Assembly: GCA_964019135.1 (NCBI GenBank) | Contig: OZ025253.1 | Location: forward strand, 9,677,059-9,741,058 | Direction: 5' to 3' | DNA from: Arenicola marina | Lineage: Eukaryota; Annelida; Polychaeta; Arenicolidae | Length of the DNA: 64,000 nt | Translations under genes and position numbers: made by a program | The notes under the pieces: generated by a model | Told to the model about the DNA's origin: nothing | Databases searched by the model: none | The model's input: the letters and a program-made list of their open reading frames with translations, nothing else | In this document: piece by piece, positions 1-11,214 of the stretch | Position numbering within the stretch: position 1 is the first letter of the stretch | How the letters are laid out: every line of letters starts with the position of its first letter

Positions 1-1056
1 CTTAGCCCGTTGGCAGGCCGAGTACCAGATTAGCCCGTTAGCAGGCCGACTACCAGCTTAGCCTGTTAGCAGGACGAGTACCAGCTTAGCCCGTTAGCAA
101 GCCGAGTATCAGCTTAGCCCGTTGGCAGGCCGAGCAGCTTACCCCGTTGGCAGGCCGAGTACCAGCTTAGCCCGTTAGCAGGCCGAGTACCAGCTTAGCC
201 CGTTAGCAGGCCGAGTACCAGCTTAGCCCGTTAGCAGGCCAAATACCAGCTTAGCCCGTTGACAGGCCGAGTATCAGCTTAGCCCGTTGGCAGGCCGAGT
301 ACCAGCTTAGCCCGTTAGCAGGCCGAGTGCCAGCTTAGCCCATTGACGGGCCGAGTACCAGCTTAGCCCGTTAACGGGCCAAGTACCAGCTGAGCCCGTT
401 AGCAGGTCGAGTACCAGCTTAGCCCGTTAGCAGGCCGAGTACCAGCTTAGCCCGTTAGCAGGCCGTGTACCAGCTTAGCCCCTTAGCAGGCCGAGTACCA
501 GCTTAGCCCGTTAGCAGGCCGAGTACCAGCTTAGCCCGTTAGCAGGCCGAGTACCAGCTTAGCCCGTTAGCAGGCCGAGTACCAGCTTAGCCCGTTAGCA
601 GGCCGAGTACCAGCTTAGTCCTTTAGCAGGCCAAATACCAGCTTAGCCCGTTGGCAGGCCGAGTATCAGCTTAGCCCGTTGGCAGGCCGAGTATCAGCTT
701 AGCCCGTTAGCAGGCCGAGTACCAGCTTAGCCCGTTGACGGGCCGAGTACCAGCTTAGCCCGTTAACGGGCCAAGTACCAGCTTAGCCCGTTGGCAGGCC
801 GAGTACCAGATTAGCCCGTTAGCAGGCCGCGTACCAGCTTAGCCCGTTAGCCGGCCGGTTACCAGCTTAGCCCGTTAGCAGGCCGACTACCAGCTTAGCC
901 CGTTAGCAGGACGAGTACCATCTTAGCCCGTTAGCACGCCGAGTACCAGCTTAGCCCGTTGGCAGGCCGAGTACCAGCTGAGCACGTTAGCAGGCCGAGT
1001 ACCAGCTTAGCCCGTTAACGGGCCGAGTACCAGCTTAGCCCGTTAACAGGCCGAGT
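1..1056. repeat. 28-bp minisatellite, about 37 copies
   Basis: A 28-bp unit of the form CTTAGCCCGTTAGCAGGCCG followed by AGTACCAG repeats from the window edge to about 1056, so the array probably extends further left. Copies differ by a few substitutions. A recurring variant changes the core to CCCGTTAACGGG, a perfect 12-bp palindrome (near 366, 760 and 1011). No spacers separate the units. The array ends about 115 bp before the first exon of the NTF2-like gene, so it may lie in an upstream intron of that gene. Confidence 0.95.
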
Positions 1057-1171
1057 TGCAGATCAACATGTCGTTGATCTTCATTATCCAGTGAGGTTTC
1101 TTGGCCCAATTTAGCCTCCATGTGCAGACAAGTGGCCAAAGTTAAAGAGATAAATCTTCTCCCATGCACAG

Positions 1172-1823
1172 CGATCAAGCCGATGCTACAAGCCATGAAG
1201 GAGCAGGGCGTGGCCAAGATGGCCAACAGCAAGATGGACGCCGTGACGCCACTGGGGGACTCCTATGTCCTCACTACCTCGGAGGCCGACGCCTTCGACG
1301 GCGACGGCAAAGTCGTCGCTCGCTACACGTGAGTCCAGCGGTGTCCACATTTTCCTCGTCCAATTAGTGAGCCGCCGTAGTCCAGTTGTTAGCGCGCTCC
1401 ACTGCAGACCGACAAGTGGCAGGCCCAATCCCTGTCACTGGGGACCGTGTCACTCTTTCACAACATTGTCCCAGTAGGACTCTCTCAGTGTCGAGCGTAC
1501 TCTGTTAGGCCAGCTAGCCCAACCCTTTACTGCCAGATTATGTTCTGGTGTGAGTTCTTGTCTGGATTGAGGTCAATCCATCTGGAAATCGCGACCAGTT
1601 TTATGGGTTTGAGGTGGAGAGATTCGAAAAATTGTGAACGTACCGGTTTATGCTAATATAATTAATCGGTTGATAGTCATACAGTACGATTCACCAGTTC
1701 TATATATTTTAAATCTATTATATCTTTTGTCTTTAAAATCTATTTTGCAGCGGCATGGTCGTCTGGAAGAAGGAGGCGGGCAAATGGCTCATCTTCTGTG
1801 AGATGGACAACGACCGGAAGTAG
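1172..1823 (+). CDS. NTF2-like fold (SnoaL/DUF4440-type) protein, last two coding exons
   Basis: Two exons (1172-1328 and 1751-1823) join across a GTGAGT donor and a TTTTGCAG acceptor in matching phase and end at TAG 1821-1823. The acceptor of the first is TCTTCTCCCATGCACAG. The reading frame shows MKEQGVAKM, then VTPLGDSYV, then after the junction VVWKKEAGKWLIFCEMDN. This matches the C-terminal half of small SnoaL/DUF4440-type proteins: a helix, an alternating strand ending in the YVVxWKKExGxWK motif, and a short tail. Such proteins are single-domain, about 130-150 residues, and mostly of unknown function. Roughly the last 75 residues are here; the N-terminal exons are not visible and should lie left of the minisatellite. 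An ATTAAA at 2079-2084 is a possible polyadenylation signal. Family assignment is by recognition of the motif only. Confidence 0.7.
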
Positions 1824-3169
1824 CATGGCCAGGCGCCAAATCACCGAAAATATGTTATCTACAAGAACATCATTCATCTGTTTGCGGTCTCAATGATTTG
1901 CACAACAGAACATGCGTATGTTGTCAGTAACACCGATAGCTCCATCACCATCCAGGTACGGTTGGTACAACCACTTCAGGTGATTATTTTTCCTTGTATA
2001 CCATTTTTTTCTTGTGTCACAATCTAGGCGCCCTATTAACACGCATGTCGCGGCCTCCGTACATACCGTAATTTGTGCATTAAAAAATGAACATGTCTAC
2101 TGTAGGTTAAGTGTTGACAAGATTAAGCGAGCACGGTGATCGCTGTGCCAACTAAAGAACCACAGCGAGGCGATATTCCATAGCCGACCCACTTGTGGCT
2201 GTTATAGTAAGTGTTAAGTCAACTACAATGGCTAATATAAAACGACAGGCCACTATACTCGCGACAAGTGGCGAATAAACCATGAAATGTTTCTCTCCAC
2301 CCGGCCCGTCTGACTCACTTACACCGCGGTGATAGTGCCAGAACGTATATAAAACATCCGACTGAATGCTTTTACGGTTTGACATGGACTGCATAACAAC
2401 TGGCTACATATGTATGTGTTGTGAAGCGTGAGGCCAGCTGAGTGTGTTCGTCAGCAGTCAGCGTCGTGTTGAACCCGTTCTTGGCCTGGATGGTAATAAA
2501 CAGTCTAAGTCCACATGCCGTCGTTATGTATGTTTTCTTGCATCGGACCCAGGGAGGAGGGATTGGGCGGGAGGGGGGTGGCGGGGGGGGGCGGGCGGTC
2601 CGAACTTCACCCCCCCCCTTATTTGAGCAAGGATGTTTGTTTTGTCATTGAAAGCGATACGCCTTCTCACGTGCGACCCCCCCCCCCCCCCACATCACCA
2701 CACATGAATCCTATTTAATCTGGATCCCCTCGTTGTTCGAGTTCATCTTCTCAACCGTTGAACCTGGCCAAAGTGCGCCCATTGTATTAACCGTAGACCG
2801 GCGCCTGTCAAATGGTCACGAACAGTAGACTGATTGTATATGTACAGTGAAGCTGTTAAGACCATCTACGGGACTGAGCAAAAGTTGTCTCGTTGGCGGG
2901 GTGTTATTATCATTGGGATTATCATTGGCGCTAACAATGAGGCGGTAAGATGTAGGGGGGGGGGGGAGGTAGATGGCGGTGATGTAGTAAGAAAACTAGT
3001 ATAGTCTTTGGCCACAATTGCGTTCTATTTTTGGGGGGGGGGTGCTGAAAGTAAGCCTTGGTTCTGAGGAAAGCGGTTCTGCCCTGGGGCAATGCTACTA
3101 ATGCTGCAATCTAAGTTCCAGTGGGGAATAATGTACATGTATATTAAACCTCGTCGAACGGGATCATCG
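1824..3169. other. Noncoding stretch with homopolymer runs
   Basis: No convincing exon was found. It contains G-rich runs at about 2565-2600, 2956-2966 and 3033-3042 and a C-run near 2678-2691. The short ORFs here are low-complexity or lack splice support. Confidence 0.6.
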
Positions 3170-3490
3170 TGGTGGACTCATGGGCTGTAAAGAATGGTCG
3201 ACTGTACTCCACAAACTATTAGGGACACGATAATTACACTCACGGCCGTATTACAGTTGCTCATGCTAATGAGTAGAAGACTGGTATTACATAATAACGG
3301 TTGGGTGATCATTTGGGTTTGACAAGGAAACCAATGTTAGTACAAATCAACCGAGTAACCCACTATGTGTTTGACACATATGGATAACCTTGTCCATGTT
3401 AAACCAAAAAGACATACTGTGCAAAAACTGATCCCCAAAAACTATATTTTGAGGGTAGTCTATGACGCATTGAACATAATAAATTGGCAA
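3170..3490. repeat. Dispersed repeat family A, module 1
   Basis: The stretch containing ACCGAGTAACCCACTATGTG and CCTTGTCCATGT recurs at 51148-51290 with high similarity, and its left part recurs at 25310-25535. The copies share the ending TTATGACGCATTGAACA or a close variant. No coding capacity was seen, so it is probably a fragment of a non-autonomous transposon. Boundaries are approximate. Confidence 0.7.
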
Positions 3491-4625
3491 AGGCTATGTT
3501 CGTAGAGTGTTTCCGGCAATTTCATACCCAAACGCACAGTACCGTCGCCGCGTCAAATTAATGTTCAATGGAGTAAAATAAACAAATAAACACGGCGAAA
3601 TATAGTGTAAAATGAAGTTTGACGAATTGCCCCCGATCCCCCTCTATGTACATTAAGACCGTACCTTCGCGACAGAGCATGGAAACTTGCATGTCCTTAT
3701 CGTGTGACCCTCGCTATGTCCGAACATTGTGCCTTTCAATGGGCGGGAGGGAGTATGGACGTTGCAATAACGTTAGCAAATTTTGCGTTTCCTTTCCCCC
3801 AGCACTACTTGCAAGGACTGTAATACTTATATATCTACTGAGAAAGCAAAAGCGTTATGATCAAAACGGCGAGTAAAGGAGGTGAGTGATATATATATAT
3901 ATATATATGTACATTCAGAAACTTTTGAAACAATTAAAGGCGAGTTGTTCATATAAATGTATACTGTAAGTTCCATGGGGTGAGGGTTGATTTACAAATG
4001 CCGATGTGAGGGTCACACGCCTCGTGCGACCACTTGCAAGTAAGCATATCTGTTCCATACATTAAAGCTATTCAAACACCCCCTTCCAAAATAAAGGTGT
4101 AACACTTCATCGTCTGACTACTGAGAAGATACTATATGCTTTTGTAACGTGCCGAGGGAGTGTCGTGTTGTGGCGACTGTGCAAATATACTTGTCTTGCT
4201 AGGGGTTGGGGCTTAAATTCTTCAGTTCAGCATTTTCATTACTCGGTTATCGGTTTAACGGTTTTTCGCATTCAAACAAATTTCTATATTGTAACCAGCA
4301 AACATACAAGATGAAGAAAATGCGAATATACTGTTCCAGTATTTATTTATTGATATCAGCTCTTGCAAAAATACAGGTTATAAAAGGCAAATAATACGCT
4401 GCTGATCTTAACCAAAACTATACGTAATTCCGGTCATATCCTGCCTCATAGAGTTTTCTCCAATAATATGAATACTTGATATATTACGAATATCACTTCA
4501 ACGTCAATGCTATCTCACCATAACAAAGATATGGCTGAGAAACCAGACTCCGAAATCAAACTCACTAAAGCTGCGGCTACTGCGGGAAGCTTATAGCAAG
4601 TCGGAACTCTGCAGTCTTCTTCACG
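3491..4625. other. Noncoding, AT-rich
   Basis: A short TA dinucleotide run lies at about 3886-3908. Nothing else recognisable was seen. Confidence 0.5.
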
Positions 4626-4822
4626 GGTAACCAATAGCACCCTACAGTAACTAATACCTCCCTATGGTAACTAATGGCACCCTATGTTAACTAATCGCAC
4701 CCTATATTAACTCATAGCACCCTGTACTAACTCATAGCACCCTATAATCACTCATAGCACCCTATAGTAACTCATAGCACCATATATTAACTCATAGGAC
4801 CCTATATTAACTAATAGGAAAG
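4626..4822. repeat. 20-bp tandem repeat, about 10 copies
   Basis: The unit TAACTCATAGCACCCTATAG repeats with few substitutions. The flanks on both sides carry a shared phrase (AACTCACTAAAGCTGCGGCT near 4558 and a close variant near 4872), so the array sits inside a larger duplication of about 310 bp. Confidence 0.9.
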
Positions 4823-6054
4823 GAGAGCACCTCGCATATAAAGAATACGCCCAAGGTACCAGACCCAGAAATCACACTCACTACAGCCGCGGCTACTGCG
4901 GCAAGCTTATAACAAGTATAACCCCTGGAGTCTGCAGCAGCTTCTGTCTCTGTGTCTGTGGTTGTCCCTGTCTGTCTGTCTCGAGGCCTCCCGAGGAACC
5001 TCTATTTCTACCAGCCTGAGCCCAAAGCGTCCCCCAAGCTCTCCCAGCCAATGGGCGATAATCAAAGTAACTGTATACCTACGCTTGAAAATAAAACTAA
5101 ACTATGCCTGGCTACACTTCAAAGTACATAAGAAACCCTGTGAATAACCTACATAAACTTCGCTTCTTCTCTCTCCAAACTTCTTTGTCTGTTTTCTCTT
5201 CTGGTGGAAGTTTACAAACCCAATCTCACCCACGCCCCCTACCGAGCTACCGTCCTACTTCCTGTCCTGCTACCATAACTCCCCCTAGCGAGTGCTCTTC
5301 TTCCTATCCTGACTTACGCTGCCGCTGTTCGCTAGATGGCGCCACTAAACTTGTAAGTCGGCGGGAAGAGGGGCCTGGCCGTTACACTTTGTACTAAACA
5401 TCGTCCCCTGGAGTCTAATCATATAGCCGCTAAACATTGGATCAGCGGTCCACTCAAAATACTCTTTCTGAGACACATTGTTTTGATACTTAAATCTAAT
5501 GTTTCAGTTCTGGCAAATGTGAATGTGAACTTGCATTTCAGTATACCATGGACATTCTGTTTAACTTGGGCATATATATATATAAGTAAGTGTTAACAGA
5601 CAACACTGTATTATATATCGTACATTTTGTGTCCGCATGACACCTCAGTATCTCATATAATTATGTTTATGTAAAGCGATATATTAGCAAGCGTAGCGAG
5701 CTCTTTAGATAACACACACGTAAAAAACTGACAAAATCTGTATCTTCATCCCATGCTGAAAGAGCGAAAAAAATCAACAGGAAGTCGACCCCCAGTGTAA
5801 CATGTTTGCGCATGCGTTTAAATGCATTCTGGGAAATGTCATGTTTATTTTTTTGTCAAAAACTTATATGCAGCCCAAACCCGCACATTCACAAAAGAAT
5901 CGTTCAACACGCGCGCGCGCTGCATTCGCTTGGTGGCAGCACAAGTCGAACGCGCAGACGACAGTTTCAAATCTGTCAGCAGTTTAGCTTAACGTGTAGT
6001 CTAGCCTTAGTAAAAAAATTTCAAGGTTGGTGGTACATTAAAGTGCTACCAAGG
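4823..6054. other. Noncoding stretch with a possible promoter-like patch
   Basis: No exon is supported. Around 5805-5840 there is a GCGCATGCG palindrome (NRF1-like) next to GCATTCTGGGAAATG, then a CG-rich run near 5910-5922. This resembles a CpG-type promoter, but no downstream coding exon is visible in the window. Confidence 0.4.
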
Positions 6055-7130
6055 TAACTTATTTGTGTAATATTTAGATCTAGCCTAGGAGTTAGATCTA
6101 TTTGAAAGTTCATCAGGCGCCAGTGTAGGATCCATAGAACAGTTTTGAACCTAATCATGGCATGGGACCATTTGACTCGTTTAGCTAATGTTTACTGAGC
6201 CTTTAAAATAGACTTAGATCTAATATATAGATCTAGCTGGAAGTTAAGTTAATGTAACTTCCCTACATTTAAGTTGGATCTAAGCTTTAAACAATTTGAG
6301 GCAAAAAATGCTTCGTTAACGTTACAGCATGTTTATAGATCTACAATCGTTAGGCCTACAATCTAGTTTAGCTTTTGTAAATATAGATCAAGGTTGGTGA
6401 TCCAATAAGTGCTAGATCTAACGTCACATTTAAAACATATGAGTTTCGCCACTTATTTGTGTCACATTTAATTAACTGGGTTATTTGACAGTTCATCAGG
6501 CGTCCGTGCAGGATCCGTCAGGAAATGTTGACTGGTTCCTGGACAAGCTAAAGGAACCATTTGATTGGGACAACCGTCTTTTAGCCTTTCATTAAAATAG
6601 ACTTCTAATACAGATCTAGATCTATCTGGATCTAAGCTTTAAAAAAAATTGAGGAAATAATTGCTGTTGTTAACTGATTTTTAACAAAACTTTTAATTAA
6701 GCTTAGTCTACATCTAGAGATAAGTTAAATATATTAAGACCTTCGAACAACTATCCATTGGCATTCTTTAATAATCTTACTTTAAAAAGTAACTTTACTC
6801 TAATTATCGAATCCAAGCAACATCTGTGTTCTTTCAAGTGGGCTGTTTGAAAGTTCATCAGGCGTCCGTGTAGGATCCGTCAAATAACTTTAACTTTGAA
6901 TATAGATTCAGCTAGAAGGTAATGTACAAAGCTGGATCCAAGGTTTAACATTTTTGTTGGGGTTTATAACAACCCCTTCACTTAAGATTAGCCTGCATCT
7001 AGAGATAAGTTATCAAGATCTTCGAACATCTATCCATTAGCATTCTTTCTTATATTTAAAAAGTAGTACAGTAGTACAATTATCAAATCAAAACAAGTTG
7101 TGCTCCCCTTTTTTAGTACATCTACTTCAA
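6055..7130. repeat. Degenerate ~330-380 bp tandem repeat, about three units
   Basis: The phrase AGTTCATCAGGCGTCCGTGT with a following GGATCCGTCA recurs at about 6107, 6492 and 6854. A second phrase, CTAGAGATAAGTTA then CTTCGAACA and TATCCATT, recurs at about 6712 and 6996. The units are diverged. AGATCT palindromes are dense in the first 600 bp (eight occurrences by eye). Confidence 0.75.
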
Positions 7131-7935
7131 AACTAAAAGCTTCTATCACAGCTGCGTGTCATTTGGGATCTCTGTCTATCGTAGACTACTTCTTTGTGGT
7201 TTTGCTGCGTTGAATAATGGCGGACCACACTTAAATAAAAAAAGTATTCACAGTGCTTCACACTGGGTAACCGTAACACAACCCAGTCAACCAGTCGTCC
7301 AGTTTCAAATTCTAGAGATCTTGAGCATAATTACTCACGCTCATTACATGAGTTGAGTCGTGAAGTTACAAATCCAAATCAGGGAGCAGGAAGGCAGGAA
7401 CATAATTATTGCCGGCCACATCTATCTGACCAAGGCACTCCACCTACACCATGCAATGATCCCTCCCCACAAAACACGGCACTTTTAAACTTTGAGAACT
7501 AACATTTTCTGTCAGTCAATTTTTTTCATTGCCTTAGCCTATTTTTAGATGGCAATTTCTCTCGAACAAAACTTTACAGATCACAAATAAAGCAACTTAG
7601 GGTAATAGGAACCTAAATCATGACAGATTTTGTCAGGGGCAGGTCACTTGACTACAAATCAAATGTACTACTAGACTACTAGATATACTTTTTCAGTACC
7701 AAAACTTTGATATTAAATATACAAAATAGCATAATATGTAAAACTTCACCTTTAAAAAGAACAAGTCATAAGGTTATGAGAAACAGTTCAGCCCAGTTAT
7801 CATCAGTGGGGGTCCAAAAAATTGCTTCACAACGAAGTTAAAGGCTACGCTCGCCTTCTAGGTTTTACCTACAACATATTAACATATACCTCTAATATGT
7901 GATTTATTGGGTAATTAGAATACACCTACATTAGA
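7131..7935. other. Noncoding flank of the retrotransposon
   Basis: No coding exon or repeat was recognised. The region lies just past the truncated 3' end of the minus-strand retrotransposon pol. Confidence 0.5.
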
Positions 7936-9288
7936 TCAGCGTTGACGAAAGCTACGCATTGGACACATGTGTGCACCGATCTTTGAATTTGTCCCTTTGA
8001 GCTGGAGACTGCTACCAGCGGCAGGAGTTTCCGCGCAGATATCTTTTGACATTGGGGCTACTATATAAGTTTCTGCCCGATATACTTTATGGGAGCTCAG
8101 TGTCGGCAAGACAGCTTCAAAACCAAGACTACCGGAAGCATCCGTAAAGAGATGCATATGTTCTTTTGTTAACCAAGGGGTGCAAGAAAGTAAAGTTTTG
8201 CCATTGAAACGGTCTAAGAAGACAAGCCAGGCATGTAGGTCCTTCCGAGCTTCGGCACCAATGCGTATGTGGTGGTAAGGCTTGGAAACACCTAATGTGA
8301 GATCATATAGACGTCGTAAGTAACATCTTCCAGGTACCACCACCTGACAGGCGAAGTTTAAACTTCCCGCTAAGTTCTGAAGCTTACGGAGAGTAGTCTT
8401 GGGGTTGGATATGGCTTGGTTGACCAAAAGCTTGCATTTGGTGAGCTTATCCATGGGGAACTTGGCTTGAAAGGCAATGGTATCCAACTCAATACCTACA
8501 AAAATCAAGGATCTTGTGGGTAAGAAAGTCTTGTCGGCCGCAATGGGGATCCCAATATCCTTACACATGGACATAAAGGTTGAAAGGGCCCGGTAGCAAT
8601 CATGAGGAGGGGGCCAGGAACAGGAAAGCGTCTAATATGTTAAGGACTGTGGCTCTTGTAACCCGTTGGGAAACGACCCATTCAAGCGCTGTGCTCAGAG
8701 TCTCAAATATTTAGCAACTGGACCTGAGACCCATGGGGAGACTCTTATCGTAATAGAAGCGATCCAAGAAGGTAAACCCAAGGAGATGATACTCAGCAGG
8801 GGATATTGGCATGATGCGGAAGGCGGACTCAATGTGAGTCTTCGGTAGAAAACACCTGGGACCCAGGGCAATGATAAACTGTAGTGCATCGTCAATCGAA
8901 GTGTAGGCCACCTTAGCAGACTGGTCGCCAATAGTAGAATTAATGGACGCTCCTTCTGGATAAGATAAATGGTGGATCAGGCGAAACGTGCCGGGCGTCT
9001 TTTTGGGGACCAGACCGATAGGAGAAAGGAAGAAATTGTGAAGAGGAGCGTCATCGTAAGGACCAGCGACGCGACCAGCGGCTACCTCGATATTGATTTT
9101 GATATTGTCAAAACTATGTCGGGTTGGGATAAAGCTGAAGCCAGATTTTTTACTTTGATGCCCGCTTTGCTCATGTAAGCTCCTGTTTGAAAGCCATGAG
9201 TGAAACCCCGAACCAGAAAATTTTGAACCCTAGTGTTGTAGCCCTGCATGGACTGACAAAGCCTGATAGGGTTTACTGGTGTTGGCAA
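7936..9288 (-). pseudogene. Reverse transcriptase / RNase H of a DIRS/Ngaro-like element, inactivated
   Basis: Minus-strand reading gives a pol N-terminus (about 9288-9082), an RT core (about 9010-8600) and RT thumb plus RNase H (8574-7936) in changing frames. RT landmarks are SPIGLVPKK, FRLIHHLSYPEGASIN, YHLLGF and FYYDKSLPMGL. Several lesions are visible. The motif A aspartate is replaced in KTHIESAF, where KTDIESAF is expected. There is a stop right after LRSSC. The motif C pair reads ILDAFLF instead of ILDDFLF. A stop and frame change follow near 8600-8610. RNase H begins with LFTDASG but diverges soon after. No methylase or tyrosine recombinase follows. It overlaps the end of gag by about 16 bp in another frame. 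RT activity is lost; the family call is recognition-based. Confidence 0.8.
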
Positions 9289-10415
9289 CTGGCGGCTGGG
9301 GTACCCCGTGGAGTGGGGTTAGATAGCGGTTTGGCGAAGCTGGTTTGTCTGAAATTTGGACCTTTTGTACCGTTAGCCCGGAGACATCTGTTGGCGGGGT
9401 GCTGGCCCTGGAACTTGAAGCACTGGTGGCTGAAGTTGCAGTCTCCAGCGCAGTACTTGCCCCTGTGGAACAGCCAGCAGCTGCCTCTGGGTAAAGATTG
9501 GGTCGGCGCTGAGGGGTCACGAAAAAAGATTTGTGGGCTTGACGGGGTAACACTAGTCATGGATTTTATGTATAGCTCACTATGGAAATGATCCCAAGAC
9601 ACGTTCTGAATCTGCCTGAGATAACGGAAGTTTTCGTCAAAATACAAGAAATTGCCTCCTCGCTTGCCGATCTGTCGAACCGACTCCCCATACCCAAGCA
9701 AAAGGGGAAGCAAATGAGGAATTTTTTGTCCGTAGATCGCCTGGTAGATGACAAAGGCAGAGCACCATTCGTCTAGGGACAAAGCCTTGGCCCTGGTTAC
9801 TGGGACAAGGCTCAAGGTCGGCACCCCGTCTCCCTGGGCCATAGAGAGATGAAATTTGTCCGAAGAGGAAGGTTTTATGAGGCATGCTAATTCGACAAAC
9901 TCATCAGCCCATATTTTGTGTTTGATTGCCAGGGGGATTCTGGCATCGAGAGGGAACGACCCATAGGTGGGAAGATCCTGACCGTGAAGGTCCAAAATAC
10001 CTGCGGGTGCCACAGGTGGGCCATTGTGGGGAACCTGAGTGCGAAGCCCGAAGGCTGATTGTTCAACGGCAACGGACGGCAGTGCAATGCTTGCACGTTG
10101 GGGGTCGTTGCTGTCGTCCAACATCGGCTCGGGGCCTGGCGATGACTCCGTCGCTTGCGTCGCTGCAGCAGGGGTCGCGTGTTGTGCTGCTATGGCCGCT
10201 TTGACGGCAGCCTGGACCGCCTCGCTGATTACACTGGACAGGGACTGCGTCACTTGGGTGGTCACGGTTTGGACCAGAACCGCCTCGTCGGATTGCGAGC
10301 TGACTGGCGACCCAGGGTCTGGGAGTGGCTGCGGATTTGTCTTTGGGGACATGGGCCTCCTTCCCCTCTTCCTGGTGGACCACGGGGCAGAGGAAGTCTG
10401 CTGACGTTTTGGCAT
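9273..10415 (-). CDS. gag-like ORF1 of the DIRS/Ngaro-like retrotransposon
   Basis: An uninterrupted 380-residue frame starts from the ATG at 10415 (MPKRQQ). It can be read further upstream only into the inserted element. The start is basic and proline/serine-rich (RKRGRRP, NLS-like). Residues about 50-90 are alanine/glutamine-rich and probably helical. A conserved central block contains IWADEFVELACLI, and residues 313-344 form a zinc-binding region. The first part fits a CCCH finger (C-X8-C-X3-C-X3-H). The following CxxCxxxHPxxxC knuckle has its second cysteine replaced by phenylalanine. By family analogy the protein packages element RNA. The N-terminal 200 or so residues are also encoded, truncated, at 16679, 19181 and 21317. 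The 4.5-kb element at 10463 sits 48 bp upstream of the start and separates it from its leader. Confidence 0.75.
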   Translation of the reverse strand: MPKRQQTSSAPWSTRKRGRRPMSPKTNPQPLPDPGSPVSSQSDEAVLVQTVTTQVTQSLSSVISEAVQAAVKAAIAAQHATPAAATQATESSPGPEPMLDDSNDPQRASIALPSVAVEQSAFGLRTQVPHNGPPVAPAGILDLHGQDLPTYGSFPLDARIPLAIKHKIWADEFVELACLIKPSSSDKFHLSMAQGDGVPTLSLVPVTRAKALSLDEWCSAFVIYQAIYGQKIPHLLPLLLGYGESVRQIGKRGGNFLYFDENFRYLRQIQNVSWDHFHSELYIKSMTSVTPSSPQIFFRDPSAPTQSLPRGSCWLFHRGKYCAGDCNFSHQCFKFQGQHPANRCLRANGTKGPNFRQTSFAKPLSNPTPRGTPAASCQHQ

Positions 10416-10457
10416 ACTGTAACTGAACAACGTGAAGGAAACGTAGACATTGCAGAA

Positions 10458-10462
10458 ACAAT
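10458..10462. repeat. Target-site duplication ACAAT, left copy
   Basis: ACAAT precedes the TGTTAC end of the foldback element. The uninterrupted paralogous leader at about 17368-17372 has a single ACAAT at this place, followed directly by CAGCCATCGCC. Confidence 0.92.
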
Positions 10463-10812
10463 TGTTACGTTGCAAAATGTCCGCCCGTTGCAAAATGTCC
10501 GCCAGGCAAATATCGTTGCATTATGTCCGCCCAAAAAGCAATTCGTCGTTGCAAAATGTCCGCCCGGAAAATATCGTTGCATTATGTCCGCCCAAAACTC
10601 AATTCGTCGTTGCAAAATGTCCGCCCGGAAAACATCGTTGCATTATGTCCGCCCAAAACTCAATTCGTCGTTGCAAAATGTCCGCCCGGCAAATATCGTT
10701 GCATTATGTCCGCCCAAAACTCAATTCGTCGTTGCAAAATGTCCGCCCGGCAAATATCGTTGCATTATGTCCGCCCAAAACTCAATTCGTCGTTGCAAAA
10801 TATCCGCCCGTA
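10463..10812 (+). repeat. Left inverted repeat made of 61-bp units
   Basis: After TGTTAC, the phrase GTTGCAAAATGTCCGCCC starts at 10469, 10487, 10548, 10609, 10670, 10731 and 10792 (with a one-base variant). This gives one 18-bp short unit and then regular 61-bp spacing. Each unit holds two related halves (GTTGCAAAATGTCCGCCC and GTTGCATTATGTCCGCCC). Long frames across these repeats are by-products of the period. Confidence 0.92.
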
Positions 10813-11214
10813 TGTCGGTTGTTCCGTTTTTTCAAAACGAAAATGTAAGATTTTAAAGTCTAATCTCGGTGTGTTCTGTTATTATCTAAATTTCATATGT
10901 CGGTCTGAGTTGTTATGACGGATGTTTCCGACATATCTCAATTTGTCTGTTTGTCTACAGGTGTGTGTGTGTGTGTGTGTGCGTCTGCGTGTCACCGACA
11001 TGGCTCGGTCAAGTTCATTAGCGGGGTATGTAGGTCAAAGCTCAAGGTCACAATATTTTTATTCTGTCCTTAATCATTGGCAGATGGGGCCAATAATTCT
11101 GAGAAAAGGTTACTGTGGGGACTGCTCAAACCTGCTTGTGTGAGTGAGCATTGACGGGGAGGAAAGAGAGGGGTGTGGCGGTGGGTTGTGTCGATCTGGG
11201 CATGTGTCTCCGGG
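10813..11214. other. Foldback element interior, left part
   Basis: Noncoding, with a GT dinucleotide run at about 10962-10981. Confidence 0.6.

Noticed and set aside
1..1056. CRISPR-like array
   Set aside because: Units follow each other directly without unique spacers, and the context is an animal genome. It is a minisatellite.
2442..2718. Overlapping plus-strand ORFs with glycine or proline runs
   Set aside because: They come from homopolymer G and C tracts.
10155..10918. ORFs of 117-233 residues over the foldback left end
   Set aside because: The repeating NVRP/MSAR peptides come from the 61-bp period (61 is not a multiple of 3, so frames cycle).
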